The notes: generated by a model from the sequence alone, not told the origin. A DNA stretch of 64,000 bases from Rhodanobacter spathiphylli B39 (GCF_000264295.1 NZ_AJXT01000008.1:1-64000); one strand, 5' to 3'; shown: positions 17,470-26,464, numbered from the stretch's first letter. Program-made: numbers and translations.

Positions 17470-18027
17470 ATGAAATCGATACCGCGATCTGCCGTTTTTG
17501 GCGCCCTGCTGGCCTGCTCCGGCGTGGCCGCCGCCGGGTCCGCTTCGCTCAACGAGTTTCCGCCCAAGGTGATGCCGGTGCTGGTGCAGGTGGATTCGCA
17601 CGGCAAGGTGACCAGCGCATCACCTGCCATCGAACTCTCGCCCAAGGTCAATCGGCTGCTCCGCGCGAACCTGGACGAGATGATCACCAGGCCGGCGACC
17701 GACAGGCACGGGCGCCCGGTTTCCAGTCAGTTCGTGATCAACCTGGCGCTGCAGGCATCGCCGCTGGACAACGGCAACTACAGCGCGCAGTTCACCTTCC
17801 TGTCGACCGCACCCGTGCCGGCGGGCTCCTGGTACTGGGTGCACATCGATGGACATCGACTCGCCCTGGCCGAACGCGACAGCCTGTTCCGCCGATCACC
17901 GCGCCTCTACCAACACGATCACTATCGGCCCGCCTATCCGCGCAGCCCGCACGTGTCGCCGATGCCTCCCATCGGCAACACCACGCACAACTCGCCCACC
18001 CGGTCGCCTCCGGTGCGCGGCAGGTAA
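17470..18027 (+). CDS. Hypothetical exported protein with Pro/His-rich tail
   Basis: A 185-residue protein that I do not recognise. It has a signal peptide (about 1-23, ...GVAAAGS), a beta-rich middle (FPPKVMPVLVQVDSHGKV, then QFVINLALQAS and YSAQFTFLSTAPVP) and a basic, Pro/His/Ser-rich C terminus of about 50 residues. The middle looks a little like a TonB C-terminal or energy-transducer fold, but not enough to name it. A strong terminator follows 7 bp after the stop, so it is a single-gene or last-in-operon unit. Confidence 0.65.
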   Translation: MKSIPRSAVFGALLACSGVAAAGSASLNEFPPKVMPVLVQVDSHGKVTSASPAIELSPKVNRLLRANLDEMITRPATDRHGRPVSSQFVINLALQASPLDNGNYSAQFTFLSTAPVPAGSWYWVHIDGHRLALAERDSLFRRSPRLYQHDHYRPAYPRSPHVSPMPPIGNTTHNSPTRSPPVRGR

Positions 18028-18033
18028 GCCTGG

Positions 18034-18057
18034 AGAGCCCGCCCATCGGCGGGCTTT
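18034..18057 (+). terminator. Rho-independent terminator
   Basis: GCCCGCC (18037-18043) and GGCGGGC (18048-18054) form a 7-bp GC stem with a 4-nt loop, extended by A-T pairs and followed by TTT. It lies right after the hypothetical exported protein gene ending at 18027. Confidence 0.7.
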
Positions 18058-18184
18058 CCATTCGGCGAAAGATCCGTCTGTTGCCGCAGCCCGACCGGCA
18101 GCGGCAGGCCGCCGGACGACCACCCGGCGCGCCCGCGTTCGGTCAGAATGCGAAACCTTCCACCTCCGGCGGCGAGCACCGACC

Positions 18185-19639
18185 ATGTCCCTGACGCGCA
18201 ACCTGCTGCTTGCCACGCTGTTCCTCGGCACCACGATGCCGGCACCCGCGGCCGCGCTGAAGCCGGCACAGATCGCCGCCATCGACCGCTATGTCAGCGC
18301 CGAGATGGCGCGCCAGCATGTTCCCGGTGTTGAGGTAGGCGTCTATCGCGATGGACACGCGCTGCTGCTGAAGGGCTACGGCCTGGCCAACATCGAATGG
18401 CAGGCGCCGGTCACGCCGGCCACGCTGATGCAGTCCGGCTCGGTCGGCAAGCAGTTCGCCGCCACCGCGGTGATGATGCTGGTGGAACAGGGCAAGCTGA
18501 GCCTGGACGACAGCATCACCCGATACTTCCCCGATGCGCCGGCGGGCTGGAAGGCGATCAGGGTGAAGAACCTGCTGTCGCACACCTCGGGCCTGGCCGA
18601 GTACGAAGACCCCTCGCGCATGCAGCCCGGCGGCCTGTTCGACTCGCGCAAGGACTTCACCGAAGACGAACTGGTGAAGAAGATCGAAACCCTGCCGATC
18701 GAGTTCAGGCCCGGCGAGCGCTGGGACTACCGCAACACCAACTATGCCCTGCTCGGCGTGCTGATCCACAAGGTCACCGGCCAGGACTACCGCGACTTCA
18801 TGCGGGAACGAATCTTCGCGCCGCTGGGCATGGTCTCCACCCGCAGCATCTCCGAGCGCGACATCATCCCCGGCCGCGCCGCCGGTTACGAGATCGTCGG
18901 CGGGCAACTGAAAAACCAGACATGGGTGTCGCCCAGCCTCAACTCCACCGCGGACGGCACGCTGTACTTCAACGTGGTCGACCTGGAGAAGTGGGACCGC
19001 GCGCTGTACGGCACCCGCCTGCTCAGCAGGAAGTCGCTGGACACGATGTGGACCCCCTTCTTGCTCAACGACGGCCAGCCCAACCCCAGCCACTACGGCT
19101 TCGGCTGGGCCAGCGACAGCATGAACGGCCATCGGGTGATCCAGCACAGCGGCGCGTGGCAGGGCTTCACCTGCACCATCAACCGCTACGTCGACGACAA
19201 GCTGACCGTGGTGGTGTTGACCAACCTGGACGCCGCTCACGCCAGCCCCGTCTACATGTCGCACGTCATCGCCGGCCTGGTGGAACCGGCGCTGATGCCG
19301 AAGCCGAATCCCGCGATCAAGGACGACAAGCCGGAAATCGCCGCCCACGCCCGCGAGGTGCTGCAACGCATGCTGGCCGGCAAGAACCTCGCCGGCGAGT
19401 TCGACGCCGACGCCGGCTACGTCTTCGACCCCAACGACGCGGCCGACATGCGCAGCCAGTTGCCCGCAAAGTGGGATGCCGCGCCGCTGCGGCTGATCAA
19501 GCGTGGCGAACACGACGGCGCCGTGCGCTCGGTGTATCGCGTGGGACCTGACGGCGATACGCGGATCATGCTGGTCGAACTGGACGCGAAGGGAAAGCTG
19601 CTGAACCTGGCGGTGAAATCCGATCCGGACAACCGCTAG
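18185..19639 (+). CDS. Serine hydrolase, beta-lactamase-fold
   Basis: A 484-residue exported serine hydrolase. Signal peptide about 1-23. Catalytic motifs: S86-V-G-K89, YRNTNY as the second (Tyr-x-Asn) motif, and HSG in VIQHSGAWQGF as the third. The C-terminal ~150 residues form a small beta-rich domain typical of D-aminopeptidase-like or esterase-like members. The open frame continues upstream into the previous gene in another frame, but ATG 18185 begins the signal peptide. It is the third such hydrolase in this window and is unlinked to the peptide-uptake operon. Confidence 0.87.
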   Translation: MSLTRNLLLATLFLGTTMPAPAAALKPAQIAAIDRYVSAEMARQHVPGVEVGVYRDGHALLLKGYGLANIEWQAPVTPATLMQSGSVGKQFAATAVMMLVEQGKLSLDDSITRYFPDAPAGWKAIRVKNLLSHTSGLAEYEDPSRMQPGGLFDSRKDFTEDELVKKIETLPIEFRPGERWDYRNTNYALLGVLIHKVTGQDYRDFMRERIFAPLGMVSTRSISERDIIPGRAAGYEIVGGQLKNQTWVSPSLNSTADGTLYFNVVDLEKWDRALYGTRLLSRKSLDTMWTPFLLNDGQPNPSHYGFGWASDSMNGHRVIQHSGAWQGFTCTINRYVDDKLTVVVLTNLDAAHASPVYMSHVIAGLVEPALMPKPNPAIKDDKPEIAAHAREVLQRMLAGKNLAGEFDADAGYVFDPNDAADMRSQLPAKWDAAPLRLIKRGEHDGAVRSVYRVGPDGDTRIMLVELDAKGKLLNLAVKSDPDNR

Positions 19640-19700
19640 CGCCGCAACACGAGGTGCCGCGGCGCATTCGTCCATGACTTGGCCAAGACCGGAAGCCGGA

Positions 19701-20570
19701 TCAGGCCTGGCCGATGCCATCCAGTTCGGCCATCACCTCGTCGCCCAGCCGCAGCTCCACCGCTGCTAGGTTCTCCCGCAGGTGGGCGACTGACGACGTG
19801 CCGGGAATCAGCAGGATGTTGGGCGACCGGGTCAGCAGCCACGCCAGCGCCACCTGCATCGGCGTGGCCTCCAGCCGCGCCGCCACATCGGACAGCGTCC
19901 GCGACTGCAGCGGGCTGAAGCCGCCCAGCGGAAAGAACGGCACGTAGGCGATGCCCTGCCCGGCGAGCGCGCCGATGAAGGCATCGTCATCACGATGCGC
20001 CAGGTTGTACTGGTTCTGCACGCACACCACCGGCGCAATCCGCTGCGCTTCGGCAACCTGGTCGGCGGTCGCATTGCTCATGCCCAGATGACGGATCAGG
20101 CCCTGCTGCTGCAGTTCGGCCAACGCAGTGAACGGCGCCTCGATACTGCCCTCGATCGGCGCATGCCCGTCGCCCATCACGCGCAGATTGACCACGTCCA
20201 GCACATCCAGGCCCAGGTTGCGCAGATTGTCGTGCACCGCCTGCACCAGTTGCGCCGGACTCTGCGCCGGATTCCACGACGCATCCTCGCCGCGCAGCGC
20301 GCCGACCTTGGTCACGATCACCAGCGCATCGGCATACGGATGCAACGCCTCGCGGATGATCCGGTTGGTGACGTGCGGGCCATAGAAGTCGCTGGTGTCG
20401 ATGTGATTGACGCCGGCCTCCAGCGCCGCACGCAGCACCGCCAGCGCCGCGGCGTGATCTTTCGGCGGGCCGAACACGCCTTTCCCGGCCAGTTGCATGG
20501 CGCCATAGCCCATGCGGTTGACGGTGCGGTCGCCGAGCGTAAATGTGCCTGCCTGTGCGAGCTTGCTCAT
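19701..20570 (-). CDS. Aldo/keto reductase
   Basis: A 289-residue NADPH-dependent aldo/keto reductase. It shows the TIM-barrel start with GYGAMQLAG, the catalytic Asp/Tyr region HIDTSDFYGPHV, the Lys in VIVTKVGAL and the C-terminal cofactor site IPGTSSVAHLREN. The usual catalytic His position reads VNLRVMG, so the fourth residue is Arg rather than His, as in the YdbC-like group. It is divergent from the LysR regulator 103 bp away, the classic arrangement in which the regulator controls the reductase gene. Confidence 0.9.
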   Translation of the reverse strand: MSKLAQAGTFTLGDRTVNRMGYGAMQLAGKGVFGPPKDHAAALAVLRAALEAGVNHIDTSDFYGPHVTNRIIREALHPYADALVIVTKVGALRGEDASWNPAQSPAQLVQAVHDNLRNLGLDVLDVVNLRVMGDGHAPIEGSIEAPFTALAELQQQGLIRHLGMSNATADQVAEAQRIAPVVCVQNQYNLAHRDDDAFIGALAGQGIAYVPFFPLGGFSPLQSRTLSDVAARLEATPMQVALAWLLTRSPNILLIPGTSSVAHLRENLAAVELRLGDEVMAELDGIGQA

Positions 20571-20673
20571 GGTGTTTCTCCGGGGAGGATGAAGGGATGG
20601 GATGAACTATAGGAAGGCCACGCCATCCTGATAATCCGCCAGAATCCATACGGGGCGTGCGGAGAACGGGACA

Positions 20674-21570
20674 ATGGCGACAGAGCTGCAGGATCTCCAG
20701 GCGTTCCTCGCCGTGCTGCGAGCCGGCGGGTTTCGGCAAGCGGCACGCAGCGGCGGCAACTCCGCCTCCAAGCTGAGCGAGGCGGTGCGTCGGCTGGAAA
20801 CCCGCCTCGGCCTGCGCCTGCTCCACCGCACCACCCGCAACGTCTCGCCCACCGAAGCCGGTGCGCGACTGGCCGAACGGCTCGCGCCTGCATTGGCCGA
20901 AGTGGAAGCGTCGCTGGACGTGGTCAACCACTTCCGCGACCGCCCCGCCGGCACGCTGCGAATCAACGTGCCAGCGAACGTGGCGCGCACGGTACTGCCC
21001 GGCATCATCACGGCCTTCCTCAAGCGCTACCCCGAGATCCGGCTGGAAGTGATCGTGGAAGACAGCTTCGTCGACCTGATGGCCAGCGGCTGCGATGCCG
21101 GCATCCGCTACGACGAGCGGCTGGCGCAGGACATGATCGCGCTGCCGATCGGCCCGCGCACGCAACGCCTGGTCACCGCCGCCGCGCCCGCCTACCTGCA
21201 GGTACACGGCACGCCCGCACACCCGCGCGACCTGTTGCAACACGCCTGCCTGCGCGGCCAGTTTTCCGGTGGCGCCGTGCCACTGTGGGAGTTCGAGCGC
21301 GACGGCGAAATCGTGCGCGTCGACCCATCCGGTCCGCTGCAGGTCCGCACGGGCGCGGCCTTCGATCTGGCCGTGCAGGCGGCACTCGACGGACTCGGCA
21401 TCGTCCACCTGTTCGAAGACTGGCTGCAGCCGCACCTGGACAGCGGTGCACTGGTGCCGGTGCTGGAACCGTGGTCCCAGCGATTCAGCGGGCCAATGCT
21501 CTATTACGCTGGCCGGCGCCACCTGCCCTCGCCGCTGCGGGCCTTCGTGGATTTCATCCGCGAAGGCTGA
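20674..21570 (+). CDS. LysR-family transcriptional regulator
   Basis: A 298-residue regulator. Residues 1-62 form the winged helix (LQAFLAVLRAGGFRQAARSG, then LSEAVRRLETRLGLRLLHRT), and the rest is a two-lobed effector-binding domain (from about residue 90). It diverges from the aldo/keto reductase. The shared promoter gap holds a partial inverted repeat, TATAGGA at 20608-20614 and TCCTGATA at 20626-20633, that could be its operator. A decayed copy of the last ~45 codons of a closely similar gene is found at 23292-23428. Confidence 0.92.
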   Translation: MATELQDLQAFLAVLRAGGFRQAARSGGNSASKLSEAVRRLETRLGLRLLHRTTRNVSPTEAGARLAERLAPALAEVEASLDVVNHFRDRPAGTLRINVPANVARTVLPGIITAFLKRYPEIRLEVIVEDSFVDLMASGCDAGIRYDERLAQDMIALPIGPRTQRLVTAAAPAYLQVHGTPAHPRDLLQHACLRGQFSGGAVPLWEFERDGEIVRVDPSGPLQVRTGAAFDLAVQAALDGLGIVHLFEDWLQPHLDSGALVPVLEPWSQRFSGPMLYYAGRRHLPSPLRAFVDFIREG

Positions 21571-21657
21571 TGGCTGTCCCAAGTCGAACTCGTCACGCGC
21601 CTGACCCGCGTCGCGACCCTTGGCGCCGCCTTCGGGACGCAACGCCCGTTGCTGCCG

Positions 21658-21699
21658 GAATGCCATCCGCTGGATGACATTCACCCGAATGTCGGTGAA
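21658..21699. terminator. Pair of hairpins between convergent genes
   Basis: GAATGCCATCC (21658-21668) pairs with GGATGACATTC (21672-21682) around a 3-nt loop with one mismatch, and TTCACC (21680-21685) can pair with GGTGAA (21694-21699). They sit between the LysR and amidohydrolase 3' ends. There is no long T-run, so termination is possible but not sure. Confidence 0.4.
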
Positions 21700-21712
21700 C
21701 GCACCGACGCGA

Positions 21713-23185
21713 TCAGCGCAACCCCACCGTACCGTTGGCCGCCTCGACCAGCTTCGCCGGGTCGTAACCCACGCCATCCTTGAACACCAGCACCACGTTC
21801 TCGATGTCCTTGATGTTGCTTGCGGGGTTGCCCTTGACCAGCACCAGGTCGGCCGCCTTGCCGACGTCGATCGAACCGATCTGCTTGTCCACGCCCATGA
21901 AGCGCGCGCCGTTCAAGGTGGCGATCTGGATGGCCTGCACCGGCGTGAAGCCCGCTTCTACCAATAGCTCCACCTCGCGCTGGTCGCCATAACCGGCGAT
22001 CACGCCGCCGTAGCCGGTGGGATCGAGACCGGCCAGCAAGGTGCCTCCGGCCTTGACGAAAGCGTGCTCGAAAGCCATCTCCAGCTGGAACAGCTTCGGC
22101 CACGGGGAATCCTTCATCGCCGCGACATGCTCGCGTGTCTTCAGGTATTCCTCGCGGGCCTGCGGCAGCATCGCATCGAGCACCCGCGCATCCAGCGGCG
22201 CGCGGCCGGGCACGAAGGTCTCGAACACCGGCAGCGTGGAGGTCACCGCGACGTGCTTTGCCACCAGATGCCTGATCAACTGCCGGATCTCCGGACCGTC
22301 GACCTTCAGCGTCGCCAGGTGCGTGATAGCCGCCTTCGTGTCCGGGCACACATCCGGCTGCTTGCCGGCGCTGAACTCGGTGTCCGCGAACAAGCCATGT
22401 TCGAGGTTGTCGATACCCAGATCCGCCGCCTCGGTGAACCCGATCGAACACAGGTGGCCGGTCACCTTGATGCCGCGCGCATGCGCCGCCGCAATCGCCG
22501 CCGACAGCTCGGCGCGGGTGATGTGCATGTACGCCTTGAATGAAGTCGCGCCCTCGTCCATCCAGTAATTCACCGTGTTGCGCGCATCGTCGGCGTCGAC
22601 CAACTCGTGCATCTGCGGCATCAGGCTGCCCTTGCCCTCCAGATACGGCCCGGTCGTGTGCATCTTCGGCCCGGGAATCAAGCCGGCATCGATCGCCTTC
22701 TTCAACGCCAGGTCCGTATACGGCTCCACGCTGCCGGTGGTGCGGATCGTGGTGACCCCACCAGCCAGGTACAGCTTGGGGAAGCTCGACGCCTGCTCAG
22801 GCGCGAGCAACTCCTTCGACGCCGGATTCACCCTGGGCGCCGGATAGAACATGTGATCGTGCATGCCGACCAGGCCGGGCATCAGCGTCTGCCCGCTGCC
22901 ATCGATCACGGTCGCCTCTCCGGGTACATCCACGTGCCGCCCGACCGCCGCGATGCGCCCGTCACGCAGCAGCACCGTCTGGTTCTCCCTCGCACCGGTG
23001 CCATGTCCGTCGACCACCCGCACATGCGTGATCGCCAGCAGCGGCTGTGCATGCGCGACATAGGCCCGCACCGGCGGCGCCAGCGTTGGCACCGCCGCGC
23101 GGGATGGCGTGGCCAGGGCAAGGCCGGCCAGCAAGAGCGCGACGGCCAACACCGTGCGCGAACGATCCATCGACAAACCGTGCAT
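21713..23185 (-). CDS. Amidohydrolase-family protein, exported
   Basis: A 490-residue metal-dependent amidohydrolase with signal peptide (about 1-30). It has the N-terminal beta sandwich (ITHVRVVDGHGTG), the metal motif HDH in GLVGMHDHMFY, further His in KVTGHL and DNLEHGLF, and a late Asp in LAGLDPTGYGG. This layout is that of imidazolonepropionase/prolidase-like secreted hydrolases; the substrate is unknown. I chose ATG 23185 because GGGGAG lies 7 bp before it; ATG 23170 is possible. The gene sits between a complete LysR gene and a LysR 3' relic, suggesting it was inserted or duplicated there. Confidence 0.88.
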   Translation of the reverse strand: MHGLSMDRSRTVLAVALLLAGLALATPSRAAVPTLAPPVRAYVAHAQPLLAITHVRVVDGHGTGARENQTVLLRDGRIAAVGRHVDVPGEATVIDGSGQTLMPGLVGMHDHMFYPAPRVNPASKELLAPEQASSFPKLYLAGGVTTIRTTGSVEPYTDLALKKAIDAGLIPGPKMHTTGPYLEGKGSLMPQMHELVDADDARNTVNYWMDEGATSFKAYMHITRAELSAAIAAAHARGIKVTGHLCSIGFTEAADLGIDNLEHGLFADTEFSAGKQPDVCPDTKAAITHLATLKVDGPEIRQLIRHLVAKHVAVTSTLPVFETFVPGRAPLDARVLDAMLPQAREEYLKTREHVAAMKDSPWPKLFQLEMAFEHAFVKAGGTLLAGLDPTGYGGVIAGYGDQREVELLVEAGFTPVQAIQIATLNGARFMGVDKQIGSIDVGKAADLVLVKGNPASNIKDIENVVLVFKDGVGYDPAKLVEAANGTVGLR

Positions 23186-23291
23186 GGTCAGCTCCCCAGA
23201 GTGAAACGCTGCAAGCCCCCGCTTGCCATCCAGCCGAGTATCCGCGCTGGCCGGCGCGTGCGGAAGTGCGCCTGACCAAGTCGCCGTCGCG

Positions 23292-23428
23292 TCTGGACAG
23301 CAGTGCACTGGCACCGTCGCCGCAGAGCCGTGACGCTAACCTCCCTGCCAGCCGTTGCTGTATTACGCTGACCCCGCAACCAGCTGCCACCCATCGCGGG
23401 CGTCCGCCGACTTCATCCGGAAGGCTGA
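23292..23428 (+). pseudogene. Relic 3' end of a LysR regulator gene
   Basis: This stretch matches the end of the LysR gene at 21437-21570 at nucleotide level: CTGGACAGC-GTGCACTGG, then CTGTATTACGCTG against CTCTATTACGCTG, then GACTTCATCCGGAAGGCTGA against GATTTCATCCGCGAAGGCTGA. The translated tail LYYADPATS...ADFIRKA parallels LYYAGRRHL...VDFIREG. A 1-base change shifts the frame before the stop, and no upstream part of the gene remains. It is a dead fragment left by duplication or by insertion of the amidohydrolase gene. Confidence 0.7.
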
Positions 23429-23459
23429 GGCGCGTCGTTCCCCTCAAGCCCGAGAGCCC

Positions 23460-23771
23460 ATGAGCAAGATCGGCACTGCCCTCTGCCTCACCTACCTGCT
23501 GGCCATCCTCGTCTGCCTGGGATTTGCCCTGACCGCCCACGGCGACCCCAAGGGTCAATTCGTCTTCGCGCAAATCCCGATCGCCCTGCAAGGCAGTTTT
23601 GCGGTTGGGCTGGGATTCGGTCCGGCGCTGGCCAGACTGTCGTGGCCCGAGGCCTATCTGTATCTGGCCGGGCCCACGTTCGTGTTGCTGTATGCGGTGG
23701 GTTGGGTGATTACTGAGACGATGCGCAGGCTTGCTTCATGGCGCAGAAATGGAAGGTCACCTGCCGCCTGA
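23460..23771 (+). CDS. Small membrane protein, unknown
   Basis: A 103-residue protein with about three hydrophobic segments (residues about 5-27, 37-55, 62-85) and a basic C terminus (WRRNGRSPAA). I do not recognise the family. It starts 32 bp after the LysR relic and its 3' end overlaps the convergent Imm11-like gene by 15 bp. The position marks the left edge of the accessory island. Confidence 0.55.
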   Translation: MSKIGTALCLTYLLAILVCLGFALTAHGDPKGQFVFAQIPIALQGSFAVGLGFGPALARLSWPEAYLYLAGPTFVLLYAVGWVITETMRRLASWRRNGRSPAA

Positions 23772-24389
23772 GAGCCGTCGGCTGGAGACAGTTGAATCGG
23801 CTTGGCGCAAATGTCCATGCCTGCCATCCGGCAATCGGCCCCACCCCGCCTGCCTGAAGTTCAACCCGGTGATTTCGTGTTCGGCAACAAGCTGCGCCAA
23901 AACCTCTTTGCCTGCCGAGTTCACATAGATCTTTCCAGGGTTCAACCGGTCCTTGAACACCGTCGCGACTGAGGGCACCCGCGCCTCGTCGAAAACTTCC
24001 CTGGCGATGGTTCCCTCCGGCCGCTGCTCGGACAAGTTCGCGTCGATGCAGGACACCACGTTGGTGACGTTGTAAAAGTACTCCGACTGCCCTTCCACGC
24101 TCAATTCCAGCAACTGACCGAACGAAGCCAGAAAGGGCCTCAACACATCACAGGCCCTGGCGCTCAAGACCAGCGCACCCGGCATGAATGGACTCAGATC
24201 CGCCCGGGGCTTCGGCTTCTTGCGCCCCCGCACCACCAGTAGCTCCAGCTTGGGACACTCACGCCAACTCAACGCAGAACCGTCCCCACCGAACTTGTTC
24301 CACCAACGCAAATTGTCCTGTTCGGAAGTCGGAACACCGACCCCAGCGACGTCGTTGACGCGATCGTTGACGATTTCCCAAACGCTCAT
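23757..24389 (-). CDS. Imm11-like (DUF1629) putative immunity protein
   Basis: A 210-residue cytoplasmic protein resembling the Imm11/DUF1629 family found as immunity partners of polymorphic toxins. Matching segments are ADLSPFMPGALVLSARACDVL (as a pattern of hydrophobic and Leu-Ser-Arg positions), YFYNVTNVVSCIDAN, a VATVFKDRLNPGKIYVNSAG segment and the usual terminal GLNFRQAGW. No toxin gene is adjacent, so it may be an orphan immunity gene. The last ~25 residues after GLNFRQAGW look unrelated and overlap the small membrane protein gene; family members normally end near that Trp. GC is lower than in the flanks, which suggests transfer. Confidence 0.6.
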   Translation of the reverse strand: MSVWEIVNDRVNDVAGVGVPTSEQDNLRWWNKFGGDGSALSWRECPKLELLVVRGRKKPKPRADLSPFMPGALVLSARACDVLRPFLASFGQLLELSVEGQSEYFYNVTNVVSCIDANLSEQRPEGTIAREVFDEARVPSVATVFKDRLNPGKIYVNSAGKEVLAQLVAEHEITGLNFRQAGWGRLPDGRHGHLRQADSTVSSRRLSGGR

Positions 24390-24473
24390 GAATTCGTATC
24401 CGGAGGGTAAGAAGAACGCAGCGTTTTCTGTCGTCCACTTTTACCGTAACCTGGTACGGAATTGGGGAGCAGC

Positions 24474-25358
24474 ATGGCCAACGCAATATTCACTGCTTCG
24501 GAAAGTTCTGCGTACGACGATCTCATCGAGGTGCGCTATCACTTTCCTCGCACCTATCTGCGCCAGGCTGAAGCGGCAGTCGGCGACTGGATCATCTATT
24601 ACGAACCTCGACGGACTACCGGCCGGAACAGTGCTACTGGCCGACAGGCGTATTTCGCGATCGCTCAAGTAACGAACATCACACAAGATCCGGAACGCGC
24701 AGACCACTACTACGCGCACCTGCAAAATTTCCTGGAGTTCGACCAAGGCGTTTCCTTCCGCGAGGGCGCGGAATATCGCGAATCAGGCCTTAGAAAAGAA
24801 GACGGCTCAGCCAATAAAGGAGCGTTTGGTCGCTCGGTTCGCCTTATTCCGGCTGATGAATTTGCCATCATCGTGCAGATAGGCATATCCGTCGCAGTTG
24901 AGCCCTGGGAGCTGGCTGACCGAGTGGCCGAACCGGTGCCCGAATACGTTATCCACCCTCTCGTCGAACAGGTCGGCCTGCGGAAATTCCGGGACCTGGC
25001 CTTTCGGCGACACGTCCGCAACGCTTACGCCAATACCTGCGCTGTCACCGGCCTGCGGTTGATCAACGGCGGTGGCCGGCCCGAAGTCCAAGCTGCCCAC
25101 ATTCGCTCGGTCGAAGCAGACGGCCCCGACACCGTTCGCAACGGCATCGCTCTCACCGGCACCGCTCATTGGCTATTCGACCGCGGCTTGCTGAGCTTCG
25201 CCGACGACTACACCATCTTGCTATCGCCTCACGGTGTACCCGATGGACTCGATAAATTGATCTTGCCGGAGAAAAGGCTGCGGGTGCCGCTTAACCCCGA
25301 CCTGAGGCCCCATGCCACTTACCTCGCGTGGCACCGTGAGCATCGCTTCAAGCACTAG
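24474..25358 (+). CDS. HNH endonuclease with N-terminal PUA/EVE-like domain
   Basis: A 294-residue two-domain nuclease. The N-terminal ~140 residues contain a pattern seen in PUA/EVE-like folds that read modified bases (RYHFPRTYL, GDWIIYYEPRR, AYFAIAQVTNI). The C-terminal part is an HNH_2-type nuclease: Cys189 (NTCAVTGLR), H209 in QAAHIRSV, N223 in RNGIAL and H232 in TAHWLFDRGLLSF. Such reader-HNH fusions act as modification-dependent (type IV) restriction enzymes in other bacteria. The start follows GGGGAG by 4 bp. It is divergent from the Imm11-like gene and 140 bp upstream of a membrane Mrr nuclease. The HNH part is firm; the reader domain is inferred. Confidence 0.75.
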   Translation: MANAIFTASESSAYDDLIEVRYHFPRTYLRQAEAAVGDWIIYYEPRRTTGRNSATGRQAYFAIAQVTNITQDPERADHYYAHLQNFLEFDQGVSFREGAEYRESGLRKEDGSANKGAFGRSVRLIPADEFAIIVQIGISVAVEPWELADRVAEPVPEYVIHPLVEQVGLRKFRDLAFRRHVRNAYANTCAVTGLRLINGGGRPEVQAAHIRSVEADGPDTVRNGIALTGTAHWLFDRGLLSFADDYTILLSPHGVPDGLDKLILPEKRLRVPLNPDLRPHATYLAWHREHRFKH

Positions 25359-25498
25359 TCCTGACCTTTCCCGAAGAAAAGCCGACCCTGCCCTCGTTCC
25401 GATGATCGGGGCCGGATGTTTCGGCATGGCCAGCTGGTTTTCCCCCACCGGTGTTTGCAGTACGGTGGCTGCGCCAGGGAACGCTCAGGGGGAGGGAA

Positions 25499-26464
25499 AT
25501 GGCCAAACGAAAACCAAGCGGCTTCGAACAGCTCGCGGCCATGCCATGGTGGATCGGCATCCTGATCGGCCTCATCGGATATGTCGCGATACGTCACGGT
25601 GTCGGTTGGTACTTCGCCTCATTCAACAGCCCAGTGCTGCACGGTCTTGGCAACACAGCCGCTTCCGGCATCTACGCCCCGCTCGCCTGGGTGCTGCTGA
25701 TCGGCTGCTGGATCGCTGCCATCGTCTCTTTCATCAGCCGCCGTCGCCGCCGCCAGTTGCTCGACAGCCAGACCGGCATCGACAGCCTGCGCAAGATGAG
25801 TTGGCAGCAATTCGAACAACTCGCGGGTGAAGCTTTCCGACGTCAGGGTTATGCGGTCGAGGAAACCGGCCTCGGCGGCGCCGACGGCGGCATCGATCTG
25901 ATCCTGCGCAAGGGCGGCCAGACCACGCTGGTGCAGTGCAAGCAGTGGCAGAACTGGCAGGTTGGCGTCAAGGTCGCGCGCGAGATGTATGGCCTGCTGG
26001 TGCATCACAAAGCTGACGCCGTAAAGATTGTCGCCCTCGGCGACTACACCAGCGACGCCCGACGTTTCGCCCAAGGCAAACCCATCGAACTGATCCACGG
26101 CGGCGAACTGATCGCCACGGTGCGTTCGCTGCAAAAAACCAGGGCGCGTGCGGTGAGTCCGCTGGATACACCGCTCGCCCTCAGCGGAAGCATGGTGGCA
26201 GGCTTGCTGCTTATCGCTGGACTGTCGCCTTCCACCCCGACCGCGCCGCTACCCGTCGTCGTGAGTCCTGGCGTCACCCGGACTACGTATAGACCGAGAC
26301 CACCCATCCTGCCCCGCCCTGCCACAGCACCCACACCGCATACCCGGGCGACCATCTATGTGAGCGATTCGCAGAACGACGCGGAGTTGCGCGAATGGAA
26401 AAAGCGGAACGCCGAGTCGATGAAGATTCTTGAGAAGACAACGAAGGAAATGCCGCTGCGCTAG
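25499..26464 (+). CDS. Membrane-anchored Mrr-like restriction endonuclease
   Basis: A 321-residue protein. Two membrane helices lie at about residues 17-39 and 58-80, followed by a basic stop (SRRRRRQ). Residues about 95-210 form a PD-(D/E)xK Mrr-type domain: SWQQFEQLAGEAF, then GGADGGIDL (D133) and QCK (Q146, K148). A third hydrophobic stretch (about 227-245), a Pro-rich linker and a charged helix close the protein. Mrr-like nucleases cut modified DNA, but membrane forms may have other roles such as acting on incoming DNA. GGGGGAGGG precedes the ATG. It is transcribed in the same direction as the HNH gene upstream. Confidence 0.82.
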   Translation: MAKRKPSGFEQLAAMPWWIGILIGLIGYVAIRHGVGWYFASFNSPVLHGLGNTAASGIYAPLAWVLLIGCWIAAIVSFISRRRRRQLLDSQTGIDSLRKMSWQQFEQLAGEAFRRQGYAVEETGLGGADGGIDLILRKGGQTTLVQCKQWQNWQVGVKVAREMYGLLVHHKADAVKIVALGDYTSDARRFAQGKPIELIHGGELIATVRSLQKTRARAVSPLDTPLALSGSMVAGLLLIAGLSPSTPTAPLPVVVSPGVTRTTYRPRPPILPRPATAPTPHTRATIYVSDSQNDAELREWKKRNAESMKILEKTTKEMPLR

